From Larix kaempferi (Eukaryota > Streptophyta > Pinopsida > Pinales > Pinaceae), in contig BSBM01000486.1 in the NCBI GenBank assembly GCA_027924585.1, positions 45,376,501 through 45,440,500 on the forward strand: a DNA stretch of 64,000 nucleotides, in the 5' to 3' direction. The notes beneath the pieces are model-generated. The model was not told the DNA's origin, searched no databases, and was given only the letters and a program-made list of their open reading frames with translations. Shown here one piece after another: positions 50,101 through 61,401 of this stretch; the stretch's first letter is position 1, and every line of letters starts with the position of its first letter. The position numbers and the translations under genes were made by a program.

Positions 50101-52500
50101 TTATGCATCTTGAATGAGCTCTCTAGCCCATGCAAGTTTCCTCTTGTAAGAGTTATCCTCACGGGGTAGATATAAAGGTTCTTGCGTATCTTCAAACTCA
50201 TGAACAACTTTTGGAATTGCTTCAGTCATGGTAGTGTCTTGAAATCTAGTTTCCTTAGGTTCTTCATAAACTTCGATAGGTTCCTTCCTTGATTTGATGA
50301 ATGCTAAGTTTTCATCAAATGTTACATCCCTGCTAACGTCAATCTTCTTGAACCCTGGAAAGTATATTCTGTAAGCCTTCGAGATTTCACTGTAACCCAC
50401 AAAGATACCCTTCTTTCCTGAAGGATCTAACTTGGTCCTCTTTTCCTTTGGGACATGTGTGTATACTAGACAACCAAATATTCTGAGATGGTTGACTTCA
50501 GGTTTCTTACCAGAAAAGACCTCTTCTGGTGTTTTGTTGTCCAATATCTTGTGGGGTGTTCTGTTCTGTACATATACAGTTGTTCTAGCTGCTTCTGCCC
50601 ATAGATGCATAGGTAGATCCTGGTCATGCAACATTGCCCTTGCTGCTTCCATGATTGTTCTATTCTTTCTTTCTGCAACTCCATTTTGTTGTGGATTGTA
50701 AGGAGCAGTCAAATCCCTCTTAATCCCTGAATCACTGCAAAGCTTCTTGAAGTCACCTGAGGTGAATTCTCCACCATTGTCGGATTTGAATGTTTTGATC
50801 TTCTTCTTAGTTTGATTCTCCATCAAGGTTTTGAATTCCTTGAACTTATCAAACACCTCATCTTTGTTCTTCAAGAAGTATACCCAAGTCTTCCTGGAGA
50901 AGTCATCAATAAACGAGACATAGTAAACATACCCACTCAGAGAACTAGATGACATAGGACCACATACATCTGAGTGGATGATTTCCAGGATAACTTTTGC
51001 CTTGCTTTCACTGCTTGGGAAAGCCTTCTTAATGTTCTTACCTTTTGCATATCCTTTGCAAACACCTTCATGTTTGGTCTTGATTTCAGGAAGACCCTCT
51101 ACAGCCTTGCTTGCAATTGGAAGTGCCCTATAATGCATATGAGCAAGTCTTCTATGCCAAAGTTCACTTGGCTCCATGGAATCATGTACCATGGCATGTT
51201 TAGGTTGACCCTTCAATTTATACAATCCTCCCTCTTGCTCTCCAATCACTACTGCATCATTGATTGTTTTACCCTTTGGCCACATTAGGACTTGGCCATC
51301 TACAAATGCAACCCTCATTCCTTTTGCATCCAATGCAGAGATTGAGAGAATATTCTTCTTGAGCCCAGGTACATAAAGGACTTCTTTCATCTTCAAATAT
51401 TTTGCAGAATCTAGGTTATAGGAAGCTTCACCACTTCCTTTGATTGGGTATTGATAATCATCCCCAAGTTTCACCTTATGGGGTGTTTCATGTTCAGATA
51501 GGTTTACAAAAGATTCCTTAAACCCAATCATGTGTTTGGAAGCCCCACTGTCAATTAACCAATCATTACAACCATGGGAGATAGTACCTGTGAGAGTAGA
51601 GATTAGAACATACTCTTCTTCACTTGATGAGTCATCATCACTATCATCACTTTTTTCCCTAGCCTTCTTCTTTGGAGGTTCATCATCCTCGGCAGCATGA
51701 GCATGGAACTTTCTTTTGTTGCCCTTATTCTTCTTGCTGGAGTTGTTGTTGTTATCCCTTTTGTTCTTGGGACAATCTAAAGCAAAGTGACCCTTCTCAT
51801 TGCATGTGAAGCATCTTAGATCCTTTTTATTCTTTTGATAGGATCTCTTGTAGCGAGAGTGCTCCTTCTTGGGCTTGCTTCTTTTGGTGTGAGTTGTGAG
51901 AGCTTGATCTTCACCTCCCATCTTTTCTTCACAAGCTACAAGTCTAGCTTCTTCTTGAGAGCATTCCTCCCACAGTTTATTGAAAGAGATCAATTTCTTT
52001 CTTGCACAGATTCCTTGAATAAAGGAGTCCCATGACCTAGGTAGTCCATTCAGAGTGGTCATAACAACTTCACCATTGTCCACTACTTCATCCACAGCTT
52101 CAAGTTGTTCCTTGATCTGAGAGACCTTGGAGAAGTAAGATTGAATGGTTTCTCCATTCAACATCTTGACCCCCTTCAATTGATTCCGCAGAGTCATCTT
52201 CTGATTTATGTTCTTCCCTTCAAATAACTTGGTCAGGGAGTCAAACATCTCTTTGGGTGTCTTCAGAGATGACACATGGGGGATGAGATGGTCTTTGATA
52301 GAATCAACAATGATTTTCTTTGCCTTGACCAAGTTCTTCTTATGCAATATCTTAGTCTCTTCATCTTCTGGGATAGGGATGTCTTCTTTTATATATGAGT
52401 CCAACTCATTCTCTTCCAGGATTAACCTAATCCTATACTTCTAGGCTCGGAAGTTATCAGCCCCTTTAAGCTTATCCTCGAGCTTGGTGTGGTGAGACAT
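50101..52500 (-). pseudogene. nested copia Gag, protease and integrase
   Basis: Starts at minus-strand ATG 52500-52498; one TAG (52443-52441, a former Trp) follows, after which 767 codons are open to TAA at 50101. In order: Gag core; zinc knuckle C-F-T-C-N-E-K-G-H-F-A-L-D-C (about 51815-51774); protease W-L-I-D-S-G-A-S-K-H-M (about 51570-51538); GAG-pre-integrase ELWHRRLAHMHY (about 51165-51130); integrase core with D in HSDVCGPM (about 50965), D in KSDNGGEF (about 50790) and E in AERKNRT (about 50665). With the early Trp codon it would be nearly whole, making this the least damaged coding unit in the window. Confidence 0.94.
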
Positions 52501-53062
52501 TTTAAAGAGTACTTCAAATGGAAATAAAAAATATTTAGGTCTTACCACTTGAATTGCTGAAAACTAGATCTGGTCCCAGATTAGGGTTTGTCGGAAAAAC
52601 CCTAAAAATTCAAAATGTGAATTTCAACTTTCTAAAAGGGTAGAAAGATTTGCCTTAATGAGTTGACCAACTTGGTGTATTCAGAAATTGAGATCTGCAA
52701 AGATACACCCTTCAAAACTGCCTTTTTGTCTTCCCGGATTCACTAAGGAGAGCCCTGAATTAGGGTTTGAGTTTCCCAGAGATCTACCCAGCCAAAAATC
52801 TTGATCCAAAGCTCTAAACTTCGATTTTTGCAAGGCGCTTCTAGCTATGTCTTTAGATTCCAGAAATTCCTATTTTTGTGGAAACCCTAATTTTTAGGGC
52901 CAAATCTGAAAAAGCTCAGAATTGAATTCTGATTGGACAGATAGATTCTCCTTGATGAGTAGAGTTATTCTACTATACTGTTTTTCCAAAATTTGTGGAG
53001 AGAAACCGAATAAACAAGAAACCCTAGTTTTCGTCACTGCACAATGTCTTCTTCTCAGGTTA
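52501..53062 (-). other. nested copia 5' leader
   Basis: About 560 bp between primer site and gag. No frame of note on the minus strand. Confidence 0.75.
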
Positions 53063-53074
53063 GCTCTGATACCA
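53063..53074 (-). other. copia primer-binding site, tRNA-iMet
   Basis: Minus-strand TGGTATCAGAGC, adjoining the 5' LTR with no spacer. Confidence 0.94.
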
Positions 53075-53665
53075 TGTTAATTTTTGAGCATTAATTCACA
53101 ATACTCTAGGATCTTTACTGAGAGAATAACATGTACAGTATATCAATTCATAACAATCATAATAAGCATCACAAGCATCACAAGAATCAAAAGCATGAGA
53201 GACAAGGGACAAAGAGTTTCCATGGGGAAAACCCTAAGGTGAAAAACCCCACAACTTCCTCAGAGATAGAGAGAACAATGGCTCAAACAAAGTACAACCA
53301 AAATGCACTGAGATAGTCTCCTAGTAGCAAATGATTCTCCTCCTCACTAGTGCGCCACTTTTTGAGTGAGAGAAGTGTGAATTTCCAAGTGATCAAATAG
53401 AGATCTCCCAATCTCTATTTATACTTAACCTGTTTTCCCAATTACACTATGGGGCCGACTTGTCTAGCTAGGTACATCCACCATATAATATATATTTCAG
53501 GGCCGACCCCACACATGGTGGTCTAATATCCCATCGGCAAGTACCCACACTTGCGACACTTGTCAATACACATGACGACACTTCCTTATAGAGGAATAAC
53601 ACATCTCTTATAAGGGTACAATAAATATATATGAAATACATTATGAAGTTACATATACATCAACA
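53075..53665 (-). repeat. 5' LTR of nested copia, 591 bp
   Basis: Plus-strand TGTTAATTTTT to ATCAACA. The TATA box on the minus strand is at 53423-53416 (TATAAATA). Aligns with 46400-47003 throughout. Confidence 0.95.
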
Positions 53666-56061
53666 GTAGTTGTTGGAGAATGGTTCCTTTTGGAAAATGC
53701 TACTGTCATTAGACTGTATGGCTTTGTGAAAGAACCCTACATTTTTCCTTCTTTTTTGACCTTAAGAAGCTTTGCCCTTGAATTTATCAGGAAGAAATTG
53801 AGCTTGGAAGAGGCACTGTTCCTGTAGTTCAAAAAGGGCACTGATATAAAATACCCTTGGAAGGTCGGCCCTTTTATTGTGGAGAGAAAGAAATCTTTAC
53901 AGGAGATAGAGGAATTGATGAGATTTCTAGGTTTAAAAAATGACATAGTTGTTGAATATGACCCCCTACATGTTATTTCTAGAAGAAGGAAGGAGTGTAA
54001 CATGAGTGCCTTCGAACACAAAGAACCAGAAAGGGCACTCAGGGGACGGAACCTGCTACAATGGGGGCCCGAGGCAGAAGAAGTACCAAGTTTGCAGGAA
54101 AGGGACCTCGTAATGTCTGATGCTGTGATGAATACCGAACAAATGCCGGGCGCTGGAGAAGTGGGCCGGAAGAGAGACTTGGAGGAAATTTAGGATATGG
54201 ATACTGAAATGGGGAGTGAAGACAAACAACCTAGGATGATAACGCCAGTTGAGGTGTTTGGTGAAAGTACCTAGGTCGAGTCATTGATTTCCTTCGATGA
54301 AGAAGAATTAGTTGGTAGGACACTGTAGGAAGATTTGACCATTTGGATAGATAATGAGAAAGCAGATAATGAGGGGTCCCCAACCCCCGAAGTTCAAATA
54401 AGAGAATACAAGTTTCAGGATGTTAAAGAAGGTGATGGCAGTGGTAGATTCCAGTCTAAAGCTGATCTGTGCGAGCAATATAAACAAACTAGGGAAGCCT
54501 CAGCCCAGAATCTTTTTGACCTAATGCTGAGAGCCAGCAATTTGTCCAAAAATAAGACTTCCTTAATAGCCAGCAGAGATGAGAAGGATAACACTTTAAA
54601 TCTGTCCATATCAATAGATGCCAAAGTAACAGAAATGAAGCTCAGATGGGATGCGATACCAATACCTGACAAGATCCATTTTAATCAGTAGATTGGTGAT
54701 CTTATCGATGTTGTTCTTGCAAAAGCGGCAATGAGAGGGGATAAGTTGGAAGTTACTGTAGGGAAATTAGCGAATCAGCTAAAACAAGAAATGAGTGAAA
54801 ACCGGGCCCTTCAGCAACTTGTAAAAAGATTAGAAACTGAACTTGTTGGAGTTGATGGGGGAGGAAAATCCATGAAGCAGCTACTAGCTGATAAAAAAAA
54901 GCTAATTTCAAACCTGCAGAAAAAGGCTAAAGTCCCTAACATCCAACTAATCCAGGTCCCCGAGGAAACCCGATTTGAAATACAAAGGGAAGATTTATCT
55001 AAGGAATTGGATGTTTGCAAAGCAGAAATACTGAAGCTTGATGGAGAAAAAGATAAATGGAAACAGGAGAAAACTAGCCTAGAATAGCAACTTGAAGATC
55101 TAAGGAGTAACTTGTCCAGTCTGGACATGCGGCCTACAAATGTGAATCAAGGTGGTGATGAAGACAGTACCAATGATCTGGAACATGCTATGTCACATGT
55201 CAGCTTGAAAGACAATGAGATCAGGGAGCTAAGAAAAAGAGTGTGGAAACTAGAAGAAGAGAATAAGAAGCAAGAGGAGGAGATAAACAGCTTATGGGAA
55301 AAGTAGAAAGAATCGATAGAGAAGAATAAAAAACTCACTCGCCAAGTTGCAGGATAGGCTACTATGCAGGGGTGTAGACATTTAGTGTGGGATAAGATAT
55401 ATAAAGAGGCTGAAAGTTTTTGGCCCTACTTGGAGTTCATAAGAGTCAAGGAGAAGACAATCCGTGATGCTTGTTAGGATGTGTAGCCGCGAGAGAAACT
55501 TTGGCTGGAAAACCCAAAGAAACAGCATTAAGTGTTGTGGCCCTTTTGAATAACTTATCAGAAGAAGAAAGGATCAGATTAAACATTGGGAACCGGATCT
55601 TAACAATCGCTGCGGGTCGGAGAGTTTTGGGAAAGTATGCTCAGGTGGAAAGCGTGGAGGCCAAAGCAGAAGATATGAGAAGGCAGGTAGCAGACTTCAG
55701 AAGTTCATTTGGTAAGTTAAATGAAATGGGACTGCCTTCTTTTTGGGATGATAATCTAGAGCTAATCTCTAAAAACACCTACAAAAAGAAGATCTCTGCT
55801 ATAAGAATGGATCATTCGAAGTTCAAACAGATGGAACATCTGCTCATAGGTAAAAATTTAATGGAAAAGATCCAAGATGACTTTGAAGTCCTGAACAGAT
55901 TGATTGCCATCGACGAAAGGCTTCCGCCAGCATCCTATTCTGATCACATTGAAATCCAGGTGATGGTGAAAGAGATGACAGATTATGACCTCCCTTCAGC
56001 TGAATGCTGGGCTGCTATAGACGCATATGCAAATATGAGATACACTCTCCGTCGACTGTAG
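53666..56061 (+). pseudogene. LTR-resident ORF, C-terminal part
   Basis: Continues 45483-46399 in phase once the copia and one target copy are ignored. About 797 codons, ending TAG 56059. After a globular part (KEPYIFPSFLTLRSFALEF near 53740; VVEYDPLHVISRRRKE near 53960) comes an acidic linker, then a coiled coil (about 54731-55306, heptads rich in E, K and L), then a basic-acidic C-terminus (LSEEERIRLNIGNRILTIAAG). In-frame stops, all TAG: 53825, 54191, 54272, 54326, 54689, 55085, 55304, 55355. The frame shifts once at about 55465. No family recognised. Coiled coil plus length resembles a structural or assembly protein; that is a guess. Confidence 0.72.
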
Positions 56062-56384
56062 TAACTGTCTAATTTTTTATGAGTTGTCAAATATTGTTTG
56101 AAAGATCCAAAAACACATAAGACAGTTTCAATTTTTGATATAATTTGTAATATTTTTTTGAGGCGGCTAAATGGATAGCCAGCTCGAACTTTTATCTTTA
56201 CTATGTTTGTTTTTACTGTGAGATTAATCTCATTCAGCGATAATATTGACAATTGTAAGAAATAGTTAGGCCAGCTCTACCTGTTTTTGTTTCAAAGCAA
56301 TTATGACAAACAGACTTTGATGAGGTGTCATTCTGTTGTAAAACATTTTTGGTTTAGAGGAGTCGAGCCTAGAGCTCAAAGAGA

Positions 56385-56488
56385 TATATAAATATGTTTG
56401 TAATCGAAGGCACAGGGGTTGAAAATCTTATTTGAAAGCTTTTGGTATTTTGAGGATTAGTCAGACATTTTTGAGTTGTTTTAATAAA
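56385..56488 (+). promoter_or_regulatory. second TATA box and AATAAA in the giant LTR
   Basis: TATATAAAT at 56385-56393 and AATAAA at 56483-56488. This spacing is usual for the U3-R junction and poly-A signal of a plant LTR. If real, the ORF lies in U3. Confidence 0.45.
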
Positions 56489-57167
56489 GTTTGCAGAGCT
56501 GAAGCCTGCGTTTTGACACGGATTCCTGTGTAATTGGTCTGGTAGTCTGTATTTTGTCTCTTCCCATGTGAAATTTTGTTTTCTCTCTTTGTTATCCCAT
56601 TTTGTGTCATTTCTTTCATGCTTGGATCAGGGTAATGATTAAGTGGAATTCATAGAAGTTATGCTCTTCTTAGTATTTTTCAAGCATTTCACCAACATAT
56701 TCTACTAAAGTTGATGTAGGATTCATATTGGTATGCCTTACATTGATGGACTGTTTCTTTTCTCTTTTGTTCCACAAATTAAATCTCTTTGACTACCAAA
56801 TGCTTGCTACCTTGCCCTTATGAATGCGTCTGCAGAATCTTTGTGAATGATGTTTCAGATCCTGTTAAAGATGACTCCATCGCCCAAACAAAGTTTCATA
56901 CATTTTCGACCAAACATAACTTGAATCATTTTTATTCCAAGCAGAAAACTGATCTTCTGTATAATTGTTGTAATTGAATATCTTGGCCGTGAATGCTGGT
57001 GTTTCTTTTTCATTATTGACAATCTTGATTATTCCAATCTTTTCATGAAATTTTAGAGAGAGCCCTCTCTGTGTGTGTTGGGTCAGTAGCACAGGCCAAA
57101 GATTGGTTAGTAGTTACCCTAAATTACCCTCTTTCAGCCTTGGGGGTCAATTTCGGTGTTAACAAAT

Positions 57168-57187
57168 TGGCACCGTTGCCGAGGAAC
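57168..57187 (+). other. primer-binding site, tRNA-Asp
   Basis: TGGCACCGTTGCCGAGGAAC, against the known Athila-type site TGGCGCCGTTGCCGGGGAAC: two G-to-A changes. It follows the LTR end after AAT. Confidence 0.88.
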
Positions 57188-58990
57188 ATGATTGTTTTAT
57201 CAATCCCTGGGAGAACGACATATACGTCCGAATTTGAAAGAACAAGAGAGATCCCTGTGGGAAAACAGAGGTTTCTACATTTTCAAGAAGGATGAAGAAT
57301 TTTTCCTTGGTGACTCCACTCACAAAGATCAGATAATTCAGAAAGACTCCACTGGAGAAAGATCAGTACGCCAAAACATACTACTGAATAAATTCCAAAG
57401 GCATCCTGGCCTCAAGAAAGATCCATACGAGAGGTAATCCTTTTCCTGAAATCCTGCTAGGAGTAGATAATCCTGAAAGTTTACTCAGATGTAGAACCAT
57501 GAAAGATCGAGCTAGTGCTCCTATCATCAAGACTATTCCTTTTTCAGAAGATACATCTGTTTTCCAGGAATTGGATCTAGAGATTGATATTAGCAAACCT
57601 TTGTCAAGAAAAAAATCTGAGTCATACCTAAGCCTAGGTGAAGAAGCTCTGAATAATTTTGAATCATATCTTTTAGATCTTGCGTGGTTTGATTCTAAAA
57701 ATATTTCCAAAGTTGAAGGGAACAAACCCATTTCTCTGGCCCCCCAAGCCCAAGCTACAATCCCATGCAGTGATCTTGCTCAGAATACTTCCCCACAAGC
57801 TCAGAATCCACCTAGACCCATGGCTCTCAGATTTGCTCCTTTGGTCCTGCCTGCTACTTTGCATGATCTCCCTCAGAACTACGCTCAAAGAATTGTCTCT
57901 TACAATGGAGAGGGAGACTGGTCAGCCAGACAACATGTTGATAGATTTGAAGATTTTATAGACCTGGAAGAAGTGGACCATGATGACGCTAAAATGAGAT
58001 TGTTTGCCCAAATCTTGTTTGGAGAACCCAATAAATGGTTCAAACAACTGTGTAATGCTTCCATAACATATTTTACAGCTTTTAAAGTATTTTTTTTAGA
58101 AAGATGGGAAACAATGGGCAGTCGTGCCATAGTCTTATCCCAGTATAATCACTTAAAGAAAGGCGGGTTTGAATCAGTCCATGAGTTTTCTGCCATATTC
58201 ATGAAGGCCTATAATTCTATTCCCGGTGATCTAAAACCCTCGGTAGGCACTGCAAAGCCCCACTATGCAGATGCCTTTGATGTAGACTTCTCATGCACAT
58301 TAAGAGAAAGAAAATCGGCCTCCATGTCGTCTATGCTGAAAGACACCATGGAGGTTGAGGCCAACATGATGGCTTTTGGGAAAATAAAGGGAAAAACTAA
58401 AGCAGATAAGAAGAAGCAAGAAACCCAAGCTTCTTCTAGTGACGCTAAATTTGATACCATGATGAGAACTATGGAAAAATTGATGTATAGGTTATCCATG
58501 GAAAATAAGCCTCCTGTTAGGGAACAACCTGAAAATCAGGTAAGGAACCCTAACTTTAGAAGGCTTCCTTCTCCAAGAAATCCAAGAAACCAAGAAAGAC
58601 CAGCAAGTAAGGCCTCCCTTTCCTGAGAATTTGATAGATGAAGAGGGACCTGAAAACCCTGCTGCTGACCAGATACATCTCTTCGACACCCTAGAACACG
58701 TGGTTCATTTGACTGAAAAGGAGCATGATTTTTTCACCAAGGGAAATGCTGATAAAGCCACGGAATTCGATTCTGAATAGTATCAGATGGGCTACATGAA
58801 TGCTGTGGACGATATCCAGAGAAAGATGAGGTTGAGAAATAGAGAAATACCAATAAATGAAGGGAAGTCTGCCCAGAGTCATCCCCCTAAGAATCAACAG
58901 AATGTGGACAAGCTAAAGGAAAAACAACCAGAGGATCCTGCACAAAAAATCTCAGAAGATAAGGGGCAACATTCTAAAGAAGGTAGGTAG
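57188..58990 (+). pseudogene. giant element gag
   Basis: Open from ATG 57499 to TGA 58624. The Gag core (RIVSYNGEGDWSARQHVDRF, then PNKWFKQLCNASITYFTAF and LSQYNHLKKGGFESVHEFS, about 57890-58190) is the retrotransposon Gag type. A coiled, K/E-rich tail follows; no zinc knuckle is visible. At about 58600 the frame shifts and Gag or linker continues to 58990 with TAG at 58778 and 58988. The 330 bp before 57499 hold only broken frames (57192-57437), so the true start may be upstream. Confidence 0.85.
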
Positions 58991-59032
58991 CCAGAAGTCA
59001 CTAAAGTAGGGAAGCCAGCTTCAATATTCAGC

Positions 59033-59518
59033 TTGAAGGCTGAACTGTCTAAGGTAAAGATCTCTATCCCCCTGAATGAACTATTAAGAAACAATGAATA
59101 TAGGGAAGAGATAAATATCCTAGTAAAGGGGCAGGCAGGAAATACACAAGACATGTTGGAAGTGACAGATGATGCCCCCACTATAATATTTGGTTCCAAA
59201 CTGGAGGAGCCAGATGATGAAGAAGTCCCTCCCTTCTATTTGAGTCTGAATATCCATAATAAGTTATTACACAATGCCCTGATAGATTCTGGAGCTTCGC
59301 ACAACTTGATGCTAAAGTCGGTAGTGGACCAGTTGGGGTTAGAGGTCACTATACCTTACAAAGATCTATATTCTTTTGACTCCAGAAAGGTACCTTGTTT
59401 AAGACTGATTAAATATGTGGTGGTAACCCTTTCCCATATTCCAGCAAAGAGCGTCATGATGGACATAGTAGTGGTTGATTTACCTACTAAGTTTGGGATG
59501 CTGTTATCAAGATCCTAG
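59033..59518 (+). pseudogene. giant element aspartic protease
   Basis: Retropepsin-like: A-L-I-D-S-G-A-S-H-N-L at about 59277-59309, then a VVDLPTKFGMLLSRS block ending at TAG 59516. Here the D-S-G triad is canonical, unlike the D-P-G of E1 and E2. It continues, with stops, into the next domain. Confidence 0.88.
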
Positions 59519-59799
59519 GTAAAAAAGCTAAAAGGAACCATGCAGATGGACTTATCTTATGCTACTATACCACTTTTCGGAAGCATTAGGAAGTTATAGA
59601 GAGAGAAAAGGATAGCTTATGTGGTCAGCAGTGACGACAAGCCTGAAAATCACCCTATATTCGCTATGGATACAGACGTAGGTTCCTCCATCCTCTTCAA
59701 TGATGGTTCACATACTGATCCTAGACCCCCATTTTTCCATGAAGTCGAGTAAGACAAAGAATTTGCAGCAAGGCATGAGGCATCAGAGAGGCAAAAAAA

Positions 59800-60290
59800 T
59801 GAAGAAGGACTGTGGAGGATGTAATTTGATGGTTCACTAAGTAAAAATGGAGCTGGGGATGGGGTTTGGATTATACCTCCAAACCAAGAATCTAGGGCCC
59901 TATCCTATAAATTGACTTTTGAATGCCCAAACAATGTGGCTGAATACGAAGCTCTACTCTTAGGACTGAGAGCTCTGAAAGATCTGGGAGCCAGAAGAGT
60001 ACACGTATTTGGAGATTCAGAGCTGGTGGTGAACCAGGTAAATGATAGTTATTAGGAAAAACACCCCAGATTGAGAGCTTATAGAAATGAAGTTTGGGGA
60101 TGTGACAATCAAGTAGCAGACTCGGCCACTACTGCAAGTGGTTTTAAAACACCCATTTTTTCCCAAGAAAAATACGAGGTCGAAGTGATAAACAGACCCT
60201 CCATCCCAGACAACTCTAAGTATTAGCAAGTGTTTGAAGATGATCTACAAATTAGAAGGCTTTAGAACTATCTCATGAGTTTGCTAATGT
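59800..60290 (+). pseudogene. archaeal-type RNase H (aRH) located before RT
   Basis: F-D-G-S-L-S-K-N-G-A-G (catalytic D at 59828), YKLTFECPNNVAEYEALLLG (E at 59948), HVFGDSELVVNQV (D at 60014), HPRLRAYRNEVW, and a last acidic residue in VADSA (60119). This is the additional RNase H found in the Tat branch. TAA 59822 and TAG 60053, 60224 and 60263 interrupt it. Known Tat elements carry it after the gypsy RNase H; here it lies about 1 kb upstream of the RT catalytic core, and no second copy follows. The frame changes between 60265 and 60328. Confidence 0.85.
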
Positions 60291-60327
60291 TTAGATCGAT
60301 ACAGAAAATGAGAATGTAGAAGGTCCA

Positions 60328-61371
60328 ATGGACCAGGAACAGTCAGAAAGTGAAGACAATCAAAAGAAGGATTGGAAGAATACTTTGGGAGGCAAAGACA
60401 CGGTCCATCTAAAAAGAAACTATATTCCCAAAGGATTGATACCTCTAGAAAAGCTCTTTCATCAAAACGATGTGGCAAAGAATCCCAAATTCGAACCTCC
60501 CAAGGATACAGTAGAAGATCAGAATTTGGGTTCTATTGGGGAACCTCAGATGGTAAAGTTGTCTAAAAAATTGGAGACTAGGAGGAAAAAGCAGTATGTC
60601 GATTTGATGAAAAAGTATGATGTTGCCTTCGCCTGGAGTTATGAAGAATTAAAGGAGTATGATGCCTCAATAATCCAACATTCTATCCCAATTCGGCTTG
60701 GAGAAAAACCTTTCAAACAGAAGTTGAGGAGAATAAATCCTAAGTTGGTACCGGTAATAGAAAAAGAAATCAAGAGGTTGTTTGAAGCAAAGATTATTGT
60801 CACTCTGATATTCTCTTAATGGGTGGAAAACCTAGTTCCTGTAAGAAAAAAGAATGGAGAAATTAGAATTTGTATAGACTTTAGGAATCTGAACCGAGCC
60901 TCCTTAAAGGACAATTTCCCTCTGCCAAAAATGGAACACATCTTGCAGAAGGTAGTAGGAGCAGAAAGGATTTCTACAATGGATGGTTTCTCTAGATATA
61001 ATCAGATCAAAGTCAGTCCAGAAGATCAAGAAAAGACTGCTTTTACCACTCCATGGGGAACTTTCATGTATGCAAAGATGCCTTTTGGATTGATGAATGT
61101 TGGAGCTACTTTCCAGAGAGCGATGGACATTGCCTTTGCTAAAGAAAAGGATAAGTTCATAGTGGTGTACATGGACGACATAACGGTGTATTCAAATTCT
61201 GATGACAAACATTTAAAACACCTAGAGCGGGTCTTTAAGAAATGCATAAAATATGGTATTTCCCTCAACCCAAAGAAATCTCATTTTTCTTTAGAAAAAG
61301 ATAAACTCCTGGGACATATCATATCCAAAGGAGGTATCATTATTGATCCTGAAAGGGTTAGTGCCATATAG
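60328..61371 (+). pseudogene. giant element reverse transcriptase
   Basis: Gypsy RT in one frame with TAA at 60817 and TAG at 61369: VRKKNGEIRICIDFRNLNRA, NFPLPKMEHILQ, MDGFSRYNQI, FTTPWGTFMYAKMPFGLMN, and the catalytic V-Y-M-D-D (aspartates at 61174 and 61177), then LGHIISKGGI. The N-terminal region from 60328 (DVAFAWSYEEL, IQHSIPI) precedes it, as in Tat/Athila RTs. All catalytic residues are encoded. Confidence 0.93.
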
Positions 61372-61401
61372 AAAATTGGAGAACCAAGAAGCAAAAGAGA
61401 G

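Larger units (their letters stand above)
46400..53665 (-). mobile_element. nested Ty1/copia element, 7,266 bp
   Basis: Minus-strand element with LTRs at 53075-53665 (5') and 46400-47003 (3'), tRNA-iMet primer site at 53063-53074, gag-pol between 52500 and 48526, two tandem-repeat arrays in its 3' untranslated part and a polypurine tract by the 3' LTR. Target duplication GTAGC (46395-46399) and GTAGT (53666-53670), one transition apart. My alignment gives about 26 substitutions in 591 bp (4.4%) plus one 13-bp indel, younger than the host element (about 8%). I do not assign a copia lineage. Confidence 0.95.
44445..57164 (+). repeat. 5' LTR of the giant element, carrying a long ORF
   Basis: Begins TGTTAACACC (44445-44454) and ends GGTGTTAACA (57155-57164), exact reverse complements. 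Three bases later comes the primer site. The start matches 63618 (TGTTAGCACC) after pol. Without the copia element and one target copy the LTR is about 5.45 kb. Contents: about 850 bp of upstream sequence, TATA at 45293, ORF 45483-56061, second TATA at 56385, AATAAA at 56483 and about 680 bp to the end. The 3' half of this assignment can be confirmed only with sequence beyond 64000. Confidence 0.82.

Noticed and set aside
57192-57437. Separate small gene after the primer site
   Set aside because: Lies in the gag leader, overlaps other broken frames and has no motif.
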